64,000 nucleotides of DNA. Origin: Chrysoperla carnea. Its lineage: Eukaryota > Arthropoda > Insecta > Neuroptera > Chrysopidae. Each line of letters starts with the position of its first letter. Positions within the stretch are counted from its first letter, which is position 1. The position numbers were made by a program, and so were the translations under genes. The stretch covers positions 31,950,140-32,014,139 of the forward strand of contig NC_058342.1 in NCBI RefSeq assembly GCF_905475395.1, in the 5' to 3' direction. The notes beneath the pieces were generated by a model. That model made no database searches, was not told the DNA's origin, and saw only the letters and a program-made list of their open reading frames with translations. Shown in pieces: positions 37,000 to 49,300 of the stretch.

Positions 37000-39900
37000 A
37001 TGAAATATTTCACACGGATAATTTCCCATCATCCGTATATAATTGCATTTACAAGTTTTTTATTTTCATTATATTGCGTATATTCGTCAATTTATGTAAT
37101 TCCTGTGCCAAATTTTTCAGATCCACAATTGGTAAGTACATTTTTTGACTAAAATTAAGGATATTTAGAATTAGAATTAGAGACCAAGTCATTCAACTAG
37201 TACAAACTTATCCTCCGATAGAAAATGTCTAGTGGGCGCCTTTGCCAATAAATTTAAAACAGTTTTACAGAGTGTGCCAGAAGAAATTTTACTTATTTTG
37301 TGAACACTTTGAATTTTTTGCGAACATTTGAGAGAATCGTCAATTTTTGAGAAAAATTACCTTTTCCCATTACAAAATTCTTGGATTTTAAAAAATTTAA
37401 AAAATAAAAGTGAAATTTTGACCATAAAAATTTGTATCCCCAATTTTGATTGAATAAAGCCTTCTCTAAGGCGATTTATTATTAAAATAACCCGAATTGA
37501 AACTATTTTTTAAATATATTTTAGGGATTTGAAACTCGAGGTACAACTTTATCAAATCGATACGTAACATGGACAAATTTATTAAAAGAATTAAAACCTT
37601 CTGGTTTATTAAAACAGTTCCCAAAAATAAATCAACAAATTATTCCAAATGCTTTAAACAGAAATACGAAAAATCGTAATAAACGGAATTTGCGTCAAGA
37701 AAAACCATATTTTTGTGGAAATCCAGGTATAAATTAAATATTTATAATAATCATTTGAAAGAAAAATAAGAAATTTATTGAAAAACAGGACCGGATTATT
37801 CAAAATTCATAGTGAAATCGAGCACAAATTCAAATATATTTAATTTTAAAAATGTACAATGGTTGTGCAAACTGCAAACGTTAATTATGGAAAATAATGT
37901 TACGAAAACAGTTTGTGAAACAAGATCCCGAAATGATTTCGAATGTTGTCGCCCTTGGTCCATAGATAATTATGTTGCCTTATTTAATAATCGAAGTTCA
38001 TGCAGTGATATCATGGTAAGTTTGTCTTTTTTATGTTAAAATATGTCCCAAAAGTTACTTTACTGAAATGTATTAACAGGCCGAGGTCCAGTTGGCAATT
38101 TCTCAAAAACATTTGAAGTTAATTTTGAATAACTTCGAAAACTCCGAGATTTTGATACTTTTATCATAGTTTTTCCGCCGTAACTCTGTCTTAATACATA
38201 ATAATGCATTATTCAAGCTACTTTTGGGACTCTAGGTTATAGTCCAAGCAAATTTTTTTACTTAAACTATGAAACGAGCAGTTTTCCAGCACAAAATGCT
38301 AGAATTTTTTCATCCAAAAAGTTTTTAAATATATGCAATTTTATTACACAAATATGTTATAATGTTCAAAGATTCACAAATTTTTACAAACTCATATAAG
38401 CTACGATGGGAAATTGCTCGTTCCAAGCAGAAAATTCATCAATAACCAAACTGCAACTTACTTGGACTATTCGTGTTAAGCATAAATTTGTTGTCGTTTG
38501 GAAAACTTAGATTTAATATTTTTGGCAGCTTACTTTTACTAATTCCGAAATTTGCCCACGGGCATAACCAGATTTTGGCACAAAGAGTTTTGGATCTCGA
38601 TTTTCCAAGCGATTATAGATTTTACGCATGCCCGACCATTTAGAACATTGATAAACGTGTATTTTCAATTTTTTTAGCCACGGGATATAAAAAATATAAC
38701 AAATATGTTGAAAAAATGTCAGAAATATGTCCATAAAAAACATTTACGTCCACATTGTTACGAGAGTCGTAAATGTGAATCGTTTATTCCACACGAATGT
38801 ATCCAGAACAACATCGCTTTCAACATTTTCTTTTATTTAATGGACAAACAGTTTTTACAAGGAAATGATCGAGTATTTAACACCAATCGAAATGTAGGGA
38901 GAAAGTTGTACAAAAGGGGCCAGCCAAAAAAACATCATTAATTTCTTGAAATATGCAAATCTTAGTGTTCTCGTTTCAATCATCTTTCCCCTTCTGTGCA
39001 ACTTTCCCCTAAATATTAATAAACGATTAACAATCGATTATATATTTTTTTTTAGACAAATTACATCGATTTTACTTCGATTTATCTACCGATTGCAAAA
39101 AGTGAAGGTGTTTTAGATTTCTTTTATGATTTAAAAAATCGTGGTTTTCAATATTTTGATAAACTTGAAATCGTTGCGATTGATTTTGGTAATATAATTC
39201 ATTTATTGTCTTCGAACTGTCAAACTTAAATCTAGGCTTCAAAATTTATTACAACAATCCTTAAACAATTGTTTTTTATCTCTGAATTATGGAGGGTAGA
39301 GATAAGGAGAACTATCTTAAATAAGAGTTAAAGTAAAACAGTTACAAAATTGAGCAGAATGGCGCTTGTGTAGCAGGAGGTGTTTGATGTGAAATTCTCT
39401 ATCCTTCTCGAACAACTTGTTTAGATCTTTATCTTACTCTTATTACTTTGAGCACTTCTTTTAAAACTTACACTTTTGCTACATTAGGGCCACCCTTATT
39501 TGCTGCTTTTCGAAGGCAATTTTTATAGAGATGGTTCTCCTTATCTCTACCCTCCATACTCTGAAAGGGTTGTCCAAGTAATCAGTTCTTTTCTATATAG
39601 ATTTGAAAATTACTAAAACTTTGAAACTCAATATTCCTGAATCTGAGCAAATTTTTCCAAGGCATTAATTACTGGCATGGTGGAAATATTTATCCGAAAA
39701 AGTTTTGAAAAAAGGCTTCCTAAGTCTTTTTTATCTGAAAAACTAAAAAAAAAAGTGTGGATAAGTCTAGAGTCGAATATTCTCTAAGATTTCGGACTTA
39801 TTCTGTTATTTCGATTTCGAACTTATTCAAAGTTTTTTAATAGAATATAGTCCTATGGCCAAGCGTAATTTTAGTGAGTTATTTCAGAAAGACTAAATAT

Positions 39901-42900
39901 TTTACAAGTGTTAGCCAGCTTCGTCCTCAATCGTAAGCCTATTCTGCGTTCTCTAAGCAGGGGCTTTGGCCTCAATAGAATTCCAATGTTGTATCTCTTG
40001 TCTCACGAAGAGTGTTTTTAATCAACCGATATTGAAGTAGTCGATGTGAGATCGTCAGAGATCGTCAGCAATGATAATGGAGACGGGGGGGGGGGTGTAT
40101 AGCTAGGAGAAAGGTGCTTAGATTCAAGATTAAAAGATATTGTAGATTATATTGTGGATTAGTAAAATATTGTGGATTTTAGGGTTGAATAAATATTTAT
40201 ACGAATAAAATTGATTGATTTTAGGTTTAAAAGATAAGTTATTTGATGAATCTGTCCTAAATGACATAAAATACGTGATTGGTGGAGTAATATTCGTACT
40301 AGCTTCCATTTGGCTTTACACGGAATCGTTATGTATAACAGTTATCGTTATTTATTCGATAATCGCATCTTTAAGTATCGCCTATTACATTTATCATGAA
40401 ATATTTTTATTATCGTTTTTTCCATTCATGAATATCCTCGCTGTTGTGGTTTCAATAGGTATTCAAATTCGACTTAATTCTATTCGAAAATATTAATGCT
40501 AATTCGAATATTCGAATTGATATAGGTATTGGAGCAGATGACGCATTTGTGTTTTGTAAATTTTGGAATGCACCAGAATATATTCATATTTCAATTGAAT
40601 GTAAACTATTCCGAACATTTCAACATGCTATTGTTTCGATATTTCTAACATCGTTAACCACTGCCATTGCATTCTACTCTTCGATGTTTAGTTCAATCAC
40701 TGCCATACGATTGTTTAGGTAAAAATTTCTGGATGTTTCAGATAAACTTCTACTGTAAAAAGCACTCTATTTAAAAAATATAATTATAAGAAAAACAAGA
40801 GGTGTCGTGGGACACCCAGTTGGAACTATGTTGGTGTGGTTTATGAGGTATTGTTGTTCAAAAGGGGCAAATCTGGGAAAATATGTACATCAAATTGCGA
40901 CATATCTTGTAACTATTTTTTACCGTAGAAGTTTATTTGGGGCGATTACCCTGAAACACTCAATAAGTAAATTTAAATGATAACATTTTTTTTTTTCAGT
41001 ATATTTTCTGGTACAATCGTTGTAGTAAATTTTCTAATAATGATCACATTTTTCCCAGCATGCGTTGTAATATTACAACAGTTCAAATTAATCTGCAATC
41101 ATAATCGTTATGTAAATTTACATAAAAAGTTTATACGTTTCTATCATTGGCATCAAATCTATCAAAACTGTTACACGAATTTCGAACAACTAATCGTTCT
41201 ATGTATCATGAAACTACGTTGGTTTTGGTTTACTATCCTCACATTGTTGGCTGCTTACGCATCGTTTGTAATCTGGTTCTACGGCGATCAATATTTACCA
41301 AATCAACGTGATTTTCAATGGTTTCGCAATTCGCATATTTTTGAACAATACGATTTTAATTACAAGGACCGATTTTTATCAGAAATGGAACTTATGGTAA
41401 GTTTTACAAATGTTATGTTTTATGACAGACGTCAGACGCGGATTTACGATTCAATAGGTTTGAAAATATGAAATTTGAAAAAAGTTAAAATTTATGTAAA
41501 AATTTACTTAAATATTCTGATTTCGAGTCATAAAAGCACATTTTTCTTTTAAAATATTAAAATTAAAAATCGTAATTTTTAAACTGTATATCACGTGACC
41601 TAAAACGCGGGTAATCCCTGCTGTGATGTCATAGTGGTATGAGTCATAGACCATCAGTTAGTTCAGTGTAGACAGCTGGGTATAATATATCCATAGATAA
41701 TAAGTATTTATATTTATTATAATCAGATGTCTATGAATATATCTGTCAAACTTATTTGTGTTATTTCGTATAGTGATACCCATATTACGTCATCAAATTA
41801 GATGCCCGCGTTTTTGACAGTTTAAAAAAGGTTTAAAATTTAAGTTTTTGGCAAGAAAGTTTGTGTATTTTTCCGAAATAAATTTTTGGTGGCTTTTTAT
41901 TAGAAAAATCAACATTTTGTAGTACTTTTACAAAAATAGTGGAATATCCTATTTAAGTCGATTATCCTGTTAAAAATATCACACATTTTGTAATAATCAT
42001 TTTTCTAGAGAATTTTACGTTCTTTTTCGAATTTTTTTATATTTTCTAACATTTTTCGAAATATATTATCATGCTCATACTCGCGTTATGAGCATTTTGC
42101 TCACGTTCGATTTAAAACATAAATAACTTCTTATTTTATAGGATGTGTACAAAATGCCGATACGATTCGTTTGGGGTTTGCATCCAAACGACAATGGTAA
42201 CTACATGGATCCATATTCCTTAGGTCATCTAAGTTTTGATGAAACTTTTGATGTATCCCATCCGAATTCTCAAGAATGGCTGCTCAATTTTTGTAAGAGC
42301 TTAAAAGCTCAACCGTTTTATTTATACGAAACTGGTCCACAATTCTTAAATTGTTTCCTAGAAGGTTTTATAAAATGGATGAAGCGTCGCTGTACGGATC
42401 CAATCGAGAAAACCGATTTAACACCATGTTGCAGAGAGGAGACATTCCCATTTAAACGATCCATTTTTAATAAATGTATTATCGATTACATGGATGAGTT
42501 ATCGCAAACCCCTTCCACATATTTTGCACCAAATGATGCTGGTCCAAAATTTATTAAATCGAGTATCGCAGTTTTGATTGTCGAATTTTCTAGTAATTAT
42601 TCATATACGTATTCGTACTACGAAATGCATCAGTTTATCTCGTCCGTCGAAAAATGGATGCAAGAACAATTAACAACCGCTCCGAGTACCATGAAAAATG
42701 GTTGGTTTGTTACCGATTACGATTTTTATGACTTACAAAAATCGTTAGTTAACGATACTTACATAGCAATGATTTTCTCTCTTGCTTTTTCATTTATCAT
42801 TTTAATCGTGGTTACCGGAAACTATTTGGTTAGTATTTTTGCATCGTTTACCGTTCTAGTTATCTTACAGTTAATAATCGCAACCCTAATTTTATTGGGG

Positions 42901-43509
42901 TGGCGATTAAATATCTTGGAATCGATTGCCCTAACAAGTTCAATCGGTTTAACCGTCGATTTTAGCTTGCATTATAGTATTGGGTTTGTTTTGAATAATA
43001 AGAAATACACGAATACGGATCGATATAAGTCTACAAAGTTTACGCTCTTCCAAATGGTGGGACCTACAACGATGGCTTGTTTAACGACAGCTTTTGCAGG
43101 TCTATTTATGTTACCATCACAGATCCAACCGTACATCCAGATTGGAACTTTCTTAATAGTTGCCATGCTATTCAGTTGGATCTATTCGACTTTTTATTTT
43201 TGCTCGTTACTTGCACTTTTTGGACCCAACAATAATAATTACGGATATTGTAATTATAAGTATATTCGAAATTGTTTAACAGGTCGAAATTCTAGTACCG
43301 ACTATTTACCAGAAGAAATCCCATTGAATTTTCTGGGTAATAATTGTTTCAGAAATCGATCATTTAGTGAACCGAATTTATATTGTGGGATTCCGATTGA
43401 AAATAAATTCAATCCTTATGGGTCGTTGCCAATTCTTGTGGATCGATTTGAAAGTCGTCATTATGGATTTAATAAGTGTAATGAAACCCCACCACATTTT
43501 TACGTGTGA
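37000..43509 (+). CDS. disp: Dispatched, Hedgehog-releasing RND transporter
   Basis: Multipass plasma-membrane protein that exports cholesterol-modified Hedgehog using a cation gradient. Coding exons: 37000-37131, 37525-37726, 37789-38015, 38678-38872, 39056-39188, 40225-40458, 40526-40718, 41000-41396 and 42142-43509, giving 1026 aa, shorter than fly Disp at about 1200. The sequence has HHPY and SDPQLGFETRGTTLSNRYVTW, typical of Dispatched, and CCRPWSIDNYVALFNNRSSC in the first luminal loop. The sterol-sensing TM4 motif GIGADDAF has Asp379 and Asp380, and the TM10 motif GLTVDF has Asp844; these are the acidic residues the family uses for cation transport. Exon 4's donor (CGA|GTATTT) is weak; it was chosen because it keeps phase 0 and gives the expected spacing. 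Intron 6 is only 67 bases. AATAAA at 43650-43655 is the likely polyadenylation signal. Confidence 0.95.
39288..39558. mobile_element. MITE with 30-bp terminal inverted repeats, hAT-like
   Basis: The ends share TATGGAGGGTAGAGATAAGG followed by AGAAC(T/C)ATCT as inverted repeats, 29 of 30 bases matching. The flanks are CTCTGAAT (39280-39287) and CTCTGAAA (39559-39566), an imperfect 8-base duplication that fits a hAT-type insertion (family knowledge). It is 271 bases long, non-coding, and lies in intron 5 of Dispatched. A fragment of the same end is in an HSF intron at 24084. Confidence 0.8.
41576..41829. mobile_element. Probable MITE in Dispatched intron 8
   Basis: The ends TTTTTAAACTGT and, a little inside, AAAACGCGGG are mirrored at the right end (CCCGCGTTTTTGACAGTTTAAAAA). 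Inner parts also match loosely (TGATGTCATA against TTACGTCATCA). The terminal inverted repeats are interrupted, and I could not define a target duplication. Confidence 0.5.
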
Positions 43510-43849
43510 CTCAATTTTTGAGTTGAAAGTTTTCCAAATCTCAAATCAGTATTCCTTTTTTTATAGTTTCTAGTTTTTACGTATCCTATTTTAGAAGATT
43601 TCTTTAAGATTTTTGTGATATTTTTGTAAAATTTGTACCTCATAGTTAAAATAAACCCCATTTACAAATTTGTTATTATTTTTTAGATTACACGAAATAA
43701 CTTCCAAAATTCCCTAATAATAATTCCCGATGTTCCAGTATAATTTACATAGTATTCCTTGATTTTTTTTTTAGAAATTCCACACTTGTTTTTTGTATTT
43801 TTCCTATACAAAAGATTGGGATTTTTGGGACTAATTACTTCTAATATTG
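43510..43849. other. Dispatched 3' UTR and flank
   Basis: The 3' UTR probably extends to just past the AATAAA at 43650-43655. The remainder is AT-rich, and the overlapping opposite-strand open frames here are not genes. Confidence 0.4.
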
Positions 43850-44310
43850 ATTTACATTCAAAATGTTTTGTGGTAGTTTTGACCCAAAAAGTAAAAAATT
43901 GGGTTAATTTAATATTTAGGAGAGTAGTTCTTGAGACAATGTCAAAAATTGGGTTCATTAAACATTTGGGCTAATAGTTTTCAATATAACCTCAAAAATC
44001 GATCCAAGATATCGTTTTTCTCCGAAATTACTTGTTCAATTACTGGGCCAAAATTACCATATAACGTTTGTTTTAACAAATACCAAAACAAAAAAATTTT
44101 TTGTGAATTTTCCGATTTTTTCGAAGGGGTACCTCTTAAAAAAATTACAAAAAATCGAGAAAAATTGTTCGTTTCCGATTTTCCAAAATATCGGTTTTCT
44201 CCGAAACTACCGGCTCGATCGTTAAATCAAGTCAATTTTTGAACTTTTCGGGTCAAAATTACCATATAAACTGAGTTTCAACAAATTCCAAAACACAATA
44301 TTTTTTTTGG
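43850..44310. repeat. Palindromic repeat family, dispersed copy
   Basis: It contains TTTTGACCCAAAAAGTAAAAAATTGGG-type words as short inverted pieces, GGTTCATTAAACATTTGG, AAGGGGTACCTCTT and TTTTCGGGTCAAAATTACC. These are the same vocabulary as the arrays at 9575-10510 and 29100-29560. The open frames across it are by-products of the repeat. Confidence 0.6.
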
Positions 44311-45029
44311 CTCTTATTAAACTTAATCTAAAATTATACCACTTACTTAGAGTAGTAACGATATATGTACTGAGTGATATGCGCGCGCATCGCACATATT
44401 ACTGTCTCACAACAGTATTTGTTTTTGTCTGTATCTCTTCGGCACTAAATGTGCCCGGTTTTTACCATTCTAATAGATAATTACTATAACAGTCCATATA
44501 AGTATATTACTTAGAATGGTAAGATAGTCCTTTTCTTTAATTTATGATTATAGGATGTATGAGCATGGCAACAAAATTTGATCCAAAGGCTCCAAATTTT
44601 TATAAAGGAAGACTTTTACTCAAAGAATATTTGGGTAAAATTAAAATTTCAGAACAGGTATTAATGCAAATTTTTAAGAAAAATATCATTGAAAATCGGT
44701 CTATAATACATTGGAGGAATATCAAAAAACGACATATTTTGAAAGTTTTTAATAATTTTCACGTGGAATGAATGAAAACAAATTAAAAAACACTTTTTAA
44801 TAGAAAGTAAACATATAAGCAATGGCATATGTTTAGGGTTGAAATTATTTTTATCTTATTTTCAACTTTGATAATGAATTTTAGTATATCTCTATGAATG
44901 TAAATGAAAAGTAATAGTAAAATTTTTCGATGTCTGCCGTAGTGTACCAAATATCGAACACTTTAAATTCAAAACAGACTTCATCGCGTGTTTTCCCACT
45001 TTCTTAAACGAATATTAACATCAGTTTTT
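44311..45029. other. Gene-free intergenic DNA
   Basis: No gene is supported. A loose inverted similarity (CTTACTTAGAGTAGTAAC at about 44343 and CTTACCATTCTAAGTAATA in reverse at about 44524) could mark another decayed MITE. Confidence 0.3.
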
Positions 45030-45194
45030 CACGTACTGATAACGATTTGAGAAAAAGAACGAATCCCAGATATAGAGGTTTGCTTCGTCCCACTAACAGA
45101 GGTAATTCAGTACCAAAGTGTTGAGCCCTCAGCACAAGTTCAGTTATGGAGGTTTCTCACTTATCCACGCCCCACTTAGCCAAGTTTCACTGTA
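45030..45194 (-). mobile_element. MITE fragment, Tc1/mariner-like end
   Basis: Read on the minus strand it starts CAGTGAAACTTGGCTAAGTG and continues with words shared with the element at 48588-48855, such as GGTAATTCAGTACCAAAGTG on the plus strand. It is a partial copy covering the first 165 bases or so. Confidence 0.7.
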
Positions 45195-45594
45195 TTTGAT
45201 CCCTTCTTTTCCACGGCTGTCATAAGATACACATATTTTACGATTTTTTTAGCTCATTTTTTCAAACCCGACTATAGTAGACAATTAGATATCGAAATCG
45301 GAAGTTTTCGAGTTACGATCAAACTTTCTTTACAAAGTAGACCAATACAAATAATGGAAGAACCGTTTTTTAGGTAGTTACAGGTAGGTAAAATAACAGT
45401 TATTAAAAACAATGAATTAACAAGATAAAATATTTTTACCTTGAAACAAAAAACAGCACGATAGATTAGATTATAAAAAATTGACAGGTATGACTATTAG
45501 AGGCAATTTAATCGCTTTCTAGTTGGGTTGAGTGTTGGGTTGGGTTGGAATATTATTTAAAAATTGATTTAGACTTAGTTCAACTTCATATAAA

Positions 45595-46005
45595 AACAAA
45601 CAATTGACTGAGTTAATTGTTGAAATACCATGCATAGACAGTGTTGATTTTACTGTCACATATTTACACATATATACATGTCACATATATATAAAAAATG
45701 TTTCAAACAAAAGTTGTTTATTTTTTTATAAGAAAACTTTTGTTTTATCTCTAACGGTTTACAAGACCCAATTGACCAATGTTGCTCATTTACGAACTCG
45801 ACCTCACTTTTTACGTCCTGAGTACGCTGTAAAAATTTCAGCTTGATATATTTTTTCGTTTTTGAGTTATCGAGTTGACAGACGGACAGACAACCGGAAA
45901 TGGACTAATTAGGTGATTTTATGAACACCTATACCAAAATTTTGTTCGTAGCATCAATATTTTTAAGGGTTACAAAGTTGGGACTAAACTTAGTATACCT
46001 TGAAT
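45595..46005 (+). repeat. Dispersed repeat, subfamily A (copy 4)
   Basis: It starts CAATTGACTGAGTTAATTG, lacks part of the middle of the body, and ends at GACTAAACTTAGTATACC. Two short open frames that cross it are not genes. Confidence 0.75.
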
Positions 46006-46365
46006 ATTACATATATGCATGGTATAAAAATCAAGCTTTTTATTTAAAATTGCAATGGGATTTCGATTTTCGGAATGAATACAATAACTTTCTACCAAAA
46101 AGTTTTTTAAAAAAATCTGAAATGTAACGAGTTTTTTTAATTTGAAATATAAAATTGAAATTGTAATAAAGGTCAGGTTATTTGCAAATGATGTTTTTTT
46201 TTTATTTGCTTGGAAAAATCAATTTTGTATATATGAAGGAAAAACAGCTGTTATTTGTGTTTAATGTTTGCGTGTGTATAATGAAAAGAAAACATCAAGC
46301 GTTTCCAGTTGCATGAAAAGTGTACAGATCTTAGAGACAGTACATCAGTGCAGGTGTTTCAAGTA

Positions 46366-49300
46366 ATGGTGTATGTGAATAATTTACCATCTATTTTATG
46401 GGAACTATTATTTGAAAATAATCAAAAAGGTAAAACGGTATTACGTAGTTTTTTTGAGAACAATTGCTTATTAAAATTTATTTTTCATTATTTATTTTAT
46501 TCAATTTTCATGAAAATACCAACACTAATATCTGTATGGATGTATCGATCTCATTATTTGTAAGATAGCCCGTTTATATATCTAATACGCATGCGTTGCA
46601 CTGTATTTCATTATTGTTTTTCCACGTGCGGTTGTATATACGGATGTCTATCGTCATTGTTGCAATGGTATACAGAGTGTTTCAAAAAATTGATGCAAAT
46701 ATTTTCATTCTAGTAGACTAAACTAAAATTTTTGAGATTTTTGACTTTTTATTCATAATAAAATATCCCTTGAGCACTTATTATCGATTTTAATTGAATT
46801 GTTATCGACCCAGAAAAAAAAATTGTGTCCACCACACACAAACGTACAGTTTCGTGTAGAAAATCGGCAAATAACTTCTTAGTTATTTTAGCTCGATTCA
46901 ACGACTTTACGATAAGGGGAAGGGGTATCTTTTTCTTCATTTTTTTTGTTAACAAGTGTCTTATACTGGAAATGATCCTGCGGACATCAAAATTTTCTTT
47001 AGTTAAGACGTCAGTACAAAATCTTTGATAATTTTACATTAAAAAAATTATTTAGGTGAGGCACGAAAATGGCGTGTATTAGGCCAAGAACAAGATGGAA
47101 GTATGTTATTTACATGGATCCATATATGCGCAGAAAATCCAGTACCTGCAAGTCGAATTGGCATTTATTCACATCAAAATAATACATTAAAGACTGTCTA
47201 CTGTTTTGACAACATTGTGAATACAATCCAAGCTTCAGTCAACGCGGATCAGACACTATTAGCTTTTGTTACCAAAGATGTTGAAATCAATGAAAATGTG
47301 GAAAATGATCCAGAAAATACGAAAATTGATATGTATAAAGCATATATTGTGGAAATTAATACGAAAGAAAAACGGCAAATACATTATTTAAATATTGCAC
47401 GGAGTAAACAAATTATGGTACAATTTTTGTATCGGAAGCAAAGGAAAATTGCTGATCGGAATTCACGAGAAAAACTTGTGTTTTTCATTCATCAAGAAGG
47501 TATGTTGTTCGAGTTTACATTAAACATATGGTACAATTTTGTCCCACTTTTATTAGGCCAATAACCGAGTACTTTTTTCTGCAATTTTCTACTAGGAGTG
47601 TATCAATGAGGTTAGCTCATAGAGACAATACCATAGAGCTGCAAAGTCAGAGAGACCGATAAAGGTACCCGCGTATAGTTGTAGAGAGACAAGTAGGTGC
47701 GTACAGCTATCTTCGTCTCTCATATACGCCTACAATTTCTGTCTCTTTCTATCTCTCTCACTGCGGTCAAGAATTCAATTATTGCGTTTCCTATGTCTAT
47801 ACAGCTCTATGGTATTATTTCTATGAATGTACTAGAGTATTTATTATTTGTTTATTAGTTTACATTATTTATAAATTATTATATTTGTTATTACCGAAGA
47901 AGTATAACTTATGAGGGTATATTTTTTTTATAGTTGTTTTATTGTATAATTTCGAATTAACACGAAATTTGGAAGAAGATTCTGATTGGATACTCGATAA
48001 AGATATAATTAGTTCAGAATGTTTGGCAAGAGCATTCATTTGGGCACAATGGGATCCAATTCATCAATCACTATTTTACATCCATTTTCGTAAACCAGTG
48101 AAAAGTTTGGTTGAAGGTGAGGAGAGTGATAAAAATGCGGAAGATATAAGATCATCACCCACGTTATCTGGCTTACAATTTCATGATGATTTACCACACG
48201 AGACTGTGCTCAATATTCCCCTAAATCTTCCACAATTACCGCATGCGGGTGTTAAACCTTGTGGTATATATGCGGATGACGTGATACCCTTACGAATCCA
48301 TGATTGTTCACTGGATTTGTATATTGCATCCGATCCACGAGGTATTGTTTGCATATGCCATCATTATTTGTATGAACCGTTGGAATCCATAACTGTTGGC
48401 CAAAAAGAACCAACCTTTTCTGGTAATAATCAAATTGGAACTGTACATTTAGCATATTCGATAACATTGTTACACCATGGCTGCGTTTTGCATTGTGTGG
48501 TGCCCAGAATTAAATGGACTGATGCAAAAGCAATTCGACCCACATTCTCCTTATATGGAGGTAAGTTTCCAATTCTGATTAAAATTACAGTGAAACTTGA
48601 TTAAGTGGGACCTAGATAAGTGAGAAACCTTCATAACTGGAGCTCATGCTGATGTCCCAACACTTTGGCACGGAATTACCTCTGTTAGTGGGACGAAGCA
48701 AACCTCTCTATCGAGGATTCGTAAATGAGACAGATATGTATTTATCTCTGAATATCTGGGACACTGGGTAAGTGAAATATCTCTATAAGTGAGACAGATT
48801 TGCAGGTCCTTTGGTGTCTCGCTTAACCAGTAACAAGAACCCAAATCTGTAACACGAACATAAATAACCAAATTGACCTCTTATTTTTAGATCATCATAT
48901 GATTGTATTTGTGCCAGGATTATTTACACATTTACTGGATATCGGGACAAGTCACGAACCAATGTGTCACATAGTTACATCCCCATGTATTGTGCCTTGT
49001 ATTGGGGGTGGGGGTGGAGGTACTGGACTTGATACCCAATATCATATTGTACCATTGATCAACTATGGTAAAAATGTGGGCATCAACTTAATTAATTTAG
49101 ATTTGGTTGAATTAAATGTAACTACATCGCAATTAATTGAAACCTTTAAAAGTGACAGTTCAGCGGATAATAAAATCGCTATATTACATTATTTGCTGGT
49201 ACATCAAAGTGAGTTTGATTCAGTTGGCGAATTAATAACAATCTTAGCGGATAAACCAATACCTCTAACAATGACGAAAGTATTAAAGGAATTTTTAATT

